This document shows, in pieces, positions 56,560 to 64,000 of a stretch of 64,000 nucleotides of DNA (positions within the stretch are counted from its first letter, which is position 1; each line of letters opens with the position of its first letter). The stretch comes from Thereva unica (taxonomy: Eukaryota > Arthropoda > Insecta > Diptera > Therevidae). The stretch covers positions 164,686,393-164,750,392 of the forward strand of contig OX465281.1 of NCBI GenBank assembly GCA_949987705.1. The letters run 5' to 3'. The translations under genes and the position numbers were made by a program. A model generated the notes under the pieces. It was not told the DNA's origin. It did no database searches and worked only from the letters and a program-made list of their open reading frames with translations.

Positions 56560-58109
56560 AATTCCTGCGTCCAATTTTAACTGTCATCTCTCTTTTCCAG
56601 ATATGCATGCAATCATACACTATACCATACTCTTCCTCGCCGTACATAAAGCAGTCTCATAACAGCTGCATATCCGGCAAATAAATGAAACAGCAGGGAT
56701 CTTCTTTGAGGAAATTGGTAAAGCAAAGAACCCCGGCCAAATTATATGGAAACGTGCTTTCGGTCAAATTGGCTGGAATTTTACTATGTTCTAGCTGACA
56801 TCGTCCTGATCAAGAGTGTTCATGGGCACGAAACCCAAAAATTAGATCTTTTGGGGTTTTCAGGTACTTTTAGGATTTACCTCTCTTTTGCCTCCCACGG
56901 CCCCAAAACAAGTCGTAGGAGGCTCCAAGACCTCTCAACATTTTCGTAACGGTACCTACTATTAGTAAAAAATATCAGAAAAATCCCCCCTTGCCTCTAA
57001 GGGGGCCAGGGGGCGGTCCGTATGGCTGCAACAGGTAAAATGCACTTATGCACTTTATACTTTTACCTCCCACGGCCCCAAAAAAAATCGTAGGAAGCTC
57101 GGAGACCACGGAAAATCTTCGTAATTAATCGTACAATTACGCAAAAATAATATAAAAATCCGCATTTCTCTCTAAGGGGGTCAAAAAGGGTCCTGAAAGT
57201 TTGCCACCCTCCTATATGCACCCTATGTACGCCACCCATGTCTAAATTATAAAACTAGTTAATTACATTGTAATAATTCATCATCAAAAAAAAGTCATTG
57301 CACCTCACCTGGGGCTCTAATTACATCGATTTGTAGGTGCCTCAAAAAATTCTCAATTCCAAGCTTTAAAAAGTGCATAAGTGCATTTTACCGGTTGCAG
57401 CCATACGGCCAGCCCCCTGGCCCCCTTAGAAGCAAGGGGGGATTTTTCTGGTATTTTTTACTAATAGTAGGTACCGTTACGAAAATATTGAGGGGTCCTG
57501 GAGCCTCCTACGACTTCTTTTGGGGCCGTAGGAGGCAAAAGAGAGGTAAATCCTAAAAGTACCTGAAAAAACCAAAAGATCTAATTTTTGGGTTTCGTGC
57601 CCATGAACACTTTTGATCAGGACGATGTCAGCTACAACATAGTAAAATTTCAGCCAATTTGACCGAAAGCACGTTTCCATATAATTTGTGCGGGGTCCTT
57701 TATATAGCAAAGAGTGAAAAATAGTATCGTTTTATAATATGACAATATTCTTAAGTGAATTCAACAACTTGAAACAAATCATAACAGACATAAATTCCTT
57801 GTGTTCCATTTTTTATAACGAACAAATAATAAAAAACATTTGTGAAACTAATGTCCCGCAATTAAACATAATTCTATCGGAAATAGAATCACGAAACGAG
57901 ATACTATCACCAAAAAGGAGAAAAAAAGGGGGTTACTTAACATCGTCGGGGTAATATCGAAAACACTTTTTAGAACATTGAATGAGAACGACGCAGAATT
58001 CTACGATTCACAAATACAAAACTTGTCTGATAACCAAAGTAGGACCTTATAAAAAACCAGACACTAATTATCGAATCAACCACAAATCTATTCAATAAAA
58101 CAACAGCGA
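56560..58109 (+). pseudogene. Errantivirus env, proximal part (interrupted)
   Basis: A pyrimidine-rich tract ending in CAG at 56598-56600 just before ATG 56603 looks like the env splice acceptor used by gypsy-type elements. A short hydrophobic start (56603-56659) meets a stop, and coding resemblance continues to the insertion at 56730. The reading resumes at 57714 through a stretch rich in charged residues. A basic KRRKK cleavage-like site lies near 57915-57930, with a stop at 57952 and a frame change after it. It is cut again at 58113. In intact relatives the product is a baculovirus-F-like membrane glycoprotein. This copy cannot make it. Confidence 0.65.
56730..57705. mobile_element. Long inverted-repeat element in env
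   Basis: Arms of about 330 bases (56730-57056 and 57375-57705) are near-perfect inverted copies, starting CCCCGGCCAAATTATATGG and ending in its inverse. AGCAAAGA is repeated at 56722-56729 and 57706-57713, an 8-bp target duplication. The central 320 bases are AT-rich. Mirror ORFs over the arms (56746-56949 plus, 57477-57710 minus) are the same sequence read twice and are not supported as genes. Confidence 0.8.
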
Positions 58110-58708
58110 TAATGGGTAATTCCATGCCAACTCAGCATGAGTGTCCACCCGCACATCACGGATTTTAAATTCAACTTCAGTGGCGTGTTCTACACTTAAA
58201 AACAACACATTTTGCCAAAAATAAAAATTTTTCATTGATTCTATTGATTTTTATAATCGATTTTTTATTTTATGTTTTTATCGAAGTCAGAAGTCACAAT
58301 AATTGAATTTTCTTCTAAATTTGCAAATAGTGAACAGTAAAAAATGTAAAAATGTACTATTCTGATAGGAAACTTTCTGACGAATCGATTAATGGCATTT
58401 TCGAAGCGAAATTTTTAGATCTAATGGTCCAAAATGGCGTTTTTTTGAAAAAAATCACCCTTTTTTCAACTTAAAATATCTCAAAAAGGGATATCTCAAA
58501 AAATTTTGTTTTACATGAAATCGCAAGGGTTTTAATTGAACTTTACGAATATATCATGGTCTTTTGTACTTTTGGCCAACCAAGTTGATTTTCAGGCTAT
58601 TTTAGTTCAAACTCTGAATTTTCACCAAATGAAGTGATTTTTAATATGTTCTATCACTATATTTTGCAAATACCGGGAAAAAAGGCTAATAACAAACATT
58701 TTCACCCT

Positions 58709-59590
58709 CTATCCCTCTATCATTAACCCTCTATCTTGGTAGACATAAATGAAGTCTAAGTCTCTTGTGACTTCATTCATAAATCTTTGAAATGACTGGG
58801 CTGCATTTCTCAACCCAAATGGCGTGCGAGTGAACTCATACAAACCAAAGGGTGTTATTAAGGCAGTTTTATGCACGTCTTCTTGTGCAATGGAGATGTT
58901 GTGGTACGCACGCACCAAATCCACCTTCGAAAAAATCGTGCATCCGTGAAGGTTCACAGAGAAATTGTGAATGTGCGGGATAGGATATCTATCCGGCACC
59001 GTGACTGCATTAAGGCGACGGCAGTCGCCGCATGGCCTCCAATCATTTGTATCCCGTTTAGGGACCAGATGAAGTGGAGATGCTGCGGGAGACGACGATG
59101 GTTGACAAATCCCTAGTTAAACCATATGTTCAAACTCCAATTTCGCCACCTTGAGCTTCTCAGGATGGAGTCTACGAGCGGTAACGAAGGTAATTGCCCA
59201 TTAGTAACAGTGTGATGTTGCACATTGTGTTTAACCGGTAGGTCAAAATTAAGTGGTTGTGTTAAAGAAGCGTACTTCATTAACAATTCTTTATATTTGC
59301 CAAGATGTTCTCATTCAAAGCTCTCGATCATATACTATCATATACTCACCAGTTGCACAGACGTCAGTCTGAAGACTGGTCTGTGAGTCAACTAATACTC
59401 GCATTTTGAAGTCGAGGATGAGTTCTAACTTCGTGAGGAAGTCCGCACCGAGTATAGCTTTGTTAGTGTTGACTATTATGAAGTTGTGGATGAACCGTCG
59501 GCGAAGACCTAGGTTCAGTTCCAGCAACTTCATGCCAAAAGTGTGGATCGTGGATCCATTAGCGGCCCGCAGAAGTAAATTAGGGCATGT
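58709..59590 (-). pseudogene. Ty3/gypsy (CsRn1-like) protease-RT fragment inside the long-TIR element
   Basis: In minus-strand order: protease C-terminal half (RAANGST, LNLGLRRRFIHNF, ILGADFL; 59590-59315), a broken linker (59300-59000) and the RT start ([27 protein letters not shown] with motif A Asp, [15 protein letters not shown]; 58999-58709). The sequence stops where the catalytic pair should be: FIYVYQD stands in place of YIDD, followed by repeats of AGAGGG. The protein style differs from the errantivirus pol around it, so it comes from another family. Several stops and frameshifts. Dead. Confidence 0.75.
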
Positions 59591-59879
59591 AGTTTATACC
59601 CTAAAAGTGTGCGCTGGAATTAATGATAGAGACCCTCTATCCGATCAAATCATACAATGTAAAGTCGTCAGTCTTGATACAACACCTGCAATCAAGTTCA
59701 ACCTGATTACCAAAAGAAAAATATTGATGCATAATTATAATTTGATACCTGCATGCGGCGGATATCCGCCAGGCGGAATTTATAGATTAATGGAAACTTG
59801 CGGGTGCAAATGGACACCGTGCACGCGCAAATCAATTGTGCTAATCAAGCAAATTATGTGTAAGAATATTTTCACCTAG
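59590..59879 (+). other. Unassigned open reading frame in the long-TIR element
   Basis: The plus-strand frame stays open from the retroelement fragment to a stop at 59877-59879. Its last 95 residues contain a Cys-containing tail (ACGGYPPGG, CGCKWTPCTRKS). No family was recognised. The part before 59590 is merely the opposite strand of the protease fragment. It may be a chance ORF or a fragment of a captured gene. Confidence 0.3.
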
Positions 59880-60855
59880 AAGTAAGTTAAAATTAAATTA
59901 AATATTCAGTACTTGTCAACAGTTTGAGTCGTTCGGTTAATTAAACTTTGTTATTAGTAAAAACTTGTTTTGTTTCATTCATTAATAAAAATTTCTATGT
60001 TCCCGGAACAAGTTGATACCTTTGTACCAGTTTGATAAATATAGAATTTTCTTTTGTATTATGAAAAGATTAATTAAATATTTAGAAAATGAAGTTTCAA
60101 ATGCCTTTTCATTGAAATGCTTTCATTTTTTTTGCAGTCTGATACAAAACGCAAACGTTACTTCATCACAAATAAAACTTAATAGTACTTTTTTACTTAA
60201 ATTGCATTACATATAATTTTTTTGATTGATTAAGATATATGCTGAAAAACTGTGTGTTCGGTGAAAATGTTTGTTATTAGCCTTTTTCCCGGTATTTGCA
60301 AAATATAGCGATAGAACATATTAAAAATCACTTCATTTGGTGAAAATTCAGAGTTTGAACTAAAATAGCCTGAAAATCAACTTGGTTGGCCAAAAGTACA
60401 AAAGACCATGATATATTCGTAAAGTTCAATTAAAACCCTTGCGATTTCATGTAAAACAAAATTTTTTGAGATATCCCTTTTTGAGATATTTTAAGTTGAA
60501 AAAAGGGTGATTTTTTTCAAAAAAACGCCATTTTGGACCATTAGATCTAAAAATTTCGCTTCGAAAATGCCATTAATCGATTCGTCAGAAAGTTTCCTAT
60601 CAGAATAGTACATTTTTACATTTTTTACTGTTCACTATTTGCAAATTTAGAAGAAAATTCAATTATTGTGACTTCTGACTTCGATAAAAACATAAAATAA
60701 AAAATCGATTATAAAAATCAATAGAATCAATGAAAAATTTTTATTTTTGGCAAAATGTGTTGTTTTTAAGTGTAGAACACGCCACTGAAGTTGAATTTAA
60801 AATCCGTGATGTGCGGGTGGACACTCATGCTGAGTTGGCATGGAATTACCCTAAT

Positions 60856-62175
60856 AGAAAACGAAATTAATGCATTTAACGACAAATTAATCCTATTCAA
60901 AAGTAATCTAAACAAAGCATTTGCCGAAATCGCGGGTAACACCCTAGCAATAGAATTGGAATCCTTAATATCCCTACTCACGCTAATGGTTATCCGCTAC
61001 TAAAATATACAAATAACGACAATAAACCTCGTAACAGACACTCAACATGGACAAATCCCCCCTACAATAATACTGCCTTCTCAAATGGAACTATTATTAG
61101 CATAAATTCGAAGAGAAATACCAGATTCATTAGCGCTTCCAATAAACCAAACTGGAAATACCATCCGCCAAATATACCAACTCAGTAAAATATCAGCAGT
61201 TATTATAAATGATAAAATAATCTTCGAATTAAAACTACCACTACCATTTAGAAACCCGTATCAAATCTTCCGACTGTGCCCATTTCCTACTCTGTACGAA
61301 CGAATGTACATATTCATACAGCTTTTTTCGATTATTTAATGGTTGATTATAACCGCGAACATTATTATGGATTATCAACAGCAGAACTCAAGAGCTGCAC
61401 AAGAACAAATGAAAACCAATATTATTGTATTTAAATGCATCCCATCTACAAATCATTAGCCAATAATCTACAATGCGAAATCAACATATTAAAAAGAGAA
61501 CCCATTACTTCACAGTGCAAAATACTAGCAATTAACCAAACAATATTTTGGATACAGTTATCCAAACCAAATGCTTGGCTGTACGCAATCGAACACCAAT
61601 TATCAATAGATGAAATTGGCAAAGGAAGAATCACCACGCATACATTACAAGGAACAGGAATAGTAACAATGAGCCCAAACTGTAACATTAGAGCCAACGA
61701 ATTCGACCTACACAGCCACCAACAACATATAACACCTATAGAAAACTTCTTCATTCCCTAGTTAAACTTCACTACCATAATTAGATCAATTCAAACCCAA
61801 AATATTAGCTACTCTAAAGAAACCCCCACATTCATAAAAATATTAGTTAATGGAGAACTAACAAAAATATCCAAAGAAATCTCGCAGCAAAAGACACAAG
61901 AAGAAGACACGTTAAACAATATAAATAGACATGACATCCATCACTACACCGTATCATATGCAACGTTATCAATTCTAATAGCGATCATAATCGTTCTAAT
62001 CATAACACTTTCCAGGAGAAAGGCAAAATTTTCACAAGAAATCCCCCACAACGGTATCGAACTAGAGGAGGAGATACGCCCAACACCCAAACCAAGAAAA
62101 ACATTTGTACTTACTCCTCCACCGAAAATAACTGGCAAACGGGTAAGATTCTTACAAGACTACACTGAATGTTAA
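60856..62175 (+). pseudogene. Errantivirus env, distal part
   Basis: Coding resemblance resumes right after the second TAAT. Open segments run 60856-61003, then after stops and frame changes 61435-61761 (Cys-containing ectodomain) and on to a stop at about 62173-62175. Near 61945-62020 there is a membrane-spanning stretch of roughly 20 hydrophobic residues followed by basic residues, as expected for the anchor of an Env fusion protein. In-frame stops near 61001, 61104, 61433 and 61759 confirm decay. No 3' LTR was recognised after it. Confidence 0.65.
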
Positions 62176-62411
62176 TAACAAGAACCAAAACTCCAAGAGC
62201 AATCGGATTTTTGACGTGACGTCTATTAAAACGATGAGCGCCGGCTGCATGCACGAAAAATGATGACTATTGTCCGTTATGTCCCGTAGTAATTTTAAAA
62301 ATTTGATTGTAGTAATCTTAAAAATTTGATTAAAATTGTCAATATTTAATTAGATTAAAGTCAAATTGTCAACAATAAGCAAAGCAAGCCAAACACTCTG
62401 TCTCCTAACTG
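62176..62411. other. Unassigned sequence between env and Helentron fragment
   Basis: Contains a short tandem pair (TAATTTTAAAAATTTGATTG and GTAATCTTAAAAATTTGATT near 62290-62330). No LTR terminus, polypurine tract or ORF could be pinned down. Confidence 0.4.
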
Positions 62412-63440
62412 GGTGCCGGTGTATAAGAAAATAGTGAACATTACACTGACGAAAACTGTGAAATGCAAACGAAAACAGTTTCCTTGCGTTCCTGCTTGTG
62501 CTATTACCATTCACAAGTCGCAAGGTGGGACGTTTACTGTTATTGTTTATAAATACTCCTCGGAGCAACCACAACAGTTGGTGTACGTGGCGCTGAATAT
62601 AGACGGCTTGCGACTCACAGACTACGCGAGATGTCCGTAACGAATACATTCGACTCCGTGGACACGCCCTTCATACAATCACTTCGAAAGCAGTGAAATT
62701 TTGTGATGACGGTAACAACGCTGGGCAAACTGTAGTGACAAACCTTAATGTTCAGAGTTTGTCTGCGTACTTCGCCGATATTGAAACGGATCCCGTGATA
62801 CCAAGATCGGATTATTTGGTATTGACTGAAACGTGGAAGCATGACAATTTTGATGCAGTTCCAATCAATAATGTATAACCAGGCAGAATAATCGATCGGA
62901 TTCTGATACAAACGCAGCTGGTGGAGTGGCAATCTATCGAAAATTAACATCACGGCCAAAGTTCACCACGTTGAATTGTCGGACACAACTCGTCTCATCA
63001 GAAACACAGGCGAGGTCTGCTTGGCTGAAATTACATGCTTCACTGCTGATACAACGTTTAAAATTGTATTTGGCGCAGGGTATACTCATCCTGGAGCAAG
63101 TGTCTCAAACATTAGTGTATTGCTGCACCAAGCACTCTTTCCGTACGTGCATAACAGGCAGTATGTGCATCCGATCATGCAAGTTGATACCAATGTACCA
63201 AATCTTCTTTGTGACGACTTCAACACAAACGTGAAAAATGATGATACATTCCTCAAATTCATGAAGGATTTGTACAATTTCGAATGCACATCAGATGTTA
63301 TTAAGTCAACAACGCTGAGAGGAACAACCCTCGATTTGACTTTTTCAAGGCACATTACACTTGAAACACTCCCATTCATTTCATACTTTTCCTATCATCG
63401 ACCTATCCTTAACAGAATAACACAGATTGCAAGAAGTTAA
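62412..63440 (+). pseudogene. Helentron (Helitron2) helicase C-terminus and endonuclease domain
   Basis: The first frame (62412-62640) has CAITIHKSQGGTF and QQLVYVAL, the last motifs of a Pif1-type Helitron helicase but clearly different from the Helitron at 12394. Then come an APE-like endonuclease (NLNVQSLSAYFADIE; LVLTETW, catalytic Glu; 62693-62878) and, in another frame (62976-63440), a DDFNTN segment and TTLRGTTLDLTF, then YFSYHRPI near the end. A helicase followed by a C-terminal endonuclease is the hallmark of Helentrons. It is truncated upstream, and a stop (62876) and frameshifts separate the parts, so it is inactive. Confidence 0.8.
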
Positions 63441-64000
63441 ATATCAGACATGTATAAAAGCTGTAATTGAATTTGTTACTACACATTGTTACTTGTAAAT
63501 AATCTGTTCATTAAAGTAATAAACATATTTGAATTCATTAGTGCAAATAAAAGCTAATTTATCAATCAAAATGAATATTTCATTTCACTCCTTTTTGTAT
63601 CCATACAAAATAATGATAATTTAATATAAATGATTCAAGTATGCAATCATTTCGTCAATGTTTTCTCATGACGTTGTCACGTAAAGAGGGTTATTACAGA
63701 CAACAAAATTTTTTTTTTTTTCGAAAACAATTGAAAACACCTCTAAAAACAGATCAAAAGATATAGAAATGCGAAAACCTTGAACATAACATTATAAACA
63801 TCTTTCTGTAAACAAATTTTATTTTATTTTATTTTATTTATAAATATCCGATCCTTATAAAAATAGATAAAAGTAGTGTCTCGTTAAAAATAATTTCTTT
63901 GAAATAATCAAAACTAATATAATCAAAAATACTACATTTTAAGCTTTGTTTTAAATATGACCGATAAAAATATTAGTATCTCTTTGCACAATTGTTAAAA
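63441..64000. other. Unassigned AT-rich sequence
   Basis: Downstream of the Helentron fragment and possibly its 3' untranslated part. An ATTTT pentanucleotide run is seen near 63817-63840 and a T-run near 63710-63721. No gene or terminus was recognised before the window ends. Confidence 0.4.

Larger units (their letters stand above)
58114..60851. mobile_element. 2.7-kb element with about 590-bp terminal inverted repeats
   Basis: Arms 58114-58705 and 60260-60851 are inverted copies of each other, starting GGGTAATTCCATGCCAACTC. TAAT is repeated at 58110-58113 and 60852-60855, a 4-bp target duplication. The 1.55-kb middle carries a gypsy-type pol fragment on the minus strand (58709-59590) and an unassigned open stretch (59590-59879). 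No DNA transposase was recognised, so the superfamily is open. A 4-bp duplication with very long TIRs leaves several candidates. Confidence 0.75.

Noticed and set aside
48790..62411. Long terminal repeats bounding the errantivirus-type element
   Set aside because: No direct repeat pair, primer-binding site or polypurine tract could be identified at either end. The 5' side is replaced by LINE and Helitron sequence.

Overview
This is eukaryotic nuclear DNA, most likely from an insect. There are no operons, tRNA or rRNA genes, and no host gene that looks intact. Almost the whole 64 kb consists of transposable elements of kinds typical of arthropods: Helitrons, a Helentron piece, jockey-like and RTE-like LINEs, an errantivirus-type LTR element with env, hAT elements and MITEs. 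They are stacked inside one another. The species cannot be named from what is visible.

Left part (1-11176). A decayed C2H2 zinc-finger gene lies on the minus strand. It is followed by jockey-like LINE fragments, one interrupted by a MITE that itself carries a MITE. A small Cys/His pseudogene and a nearly full-length but broken RTE-type LINE (2518-5457, minus) come next. Two copies of a non-coding element with a 146-bp internal minisatellite occupy about 6.1-8.8 kb. The rest is gene-free sequence with diverged tandem duplications, ending in a 52-bp tandem array (10920-11176).

Central part (11177-45772). This is a palindromic nest built from one Helitron family, about 12-13 kb when complete. 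Its ends are canonical: 5' TC, and 3' hairpin plus CTAG, inserted between A and T. One copy keeps an uninterrupted 1809-residue Rep-helicase gene (12394-17823) with HUH, two-tyrosine and Pif1-type helicase motifs and fifteen 23-residue N-terminal repeats. The other copies are split at one exact base pair inside that gene, where a Helitron of the same family sits in antisense. Every junction in the nest can be explained by a single antisense self-insertion plus two inversions between inverted repeats. These inversions could be real recombination or ambiguous assembly paths. A 200-N gap flanked by a duplicated contig end shows that the assembly struggled here.

Right part (45773-64000). A jockey-like LINE with a partly duplicated endonuclease region abuts a dead errantivirus-type element with gag, protease, RT/RNase H, integrase remnant and env (about 48820-62175, no LTRs seen). 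That element has been invaded by a second jockey 3' end, a MITE, a hAT inside a hAT, an inverted-repeat element, and a 2.7-kb long-TIR element carrying a piece of a different Ty3/gypsy pol gene. The window closes with the helicase-endonuclease tail of a Helentron (62412-63440).

The features most worth following are the self-nested Helitron with its still-open Rep-helicase gene, and the two apparently invertible segments it creates.
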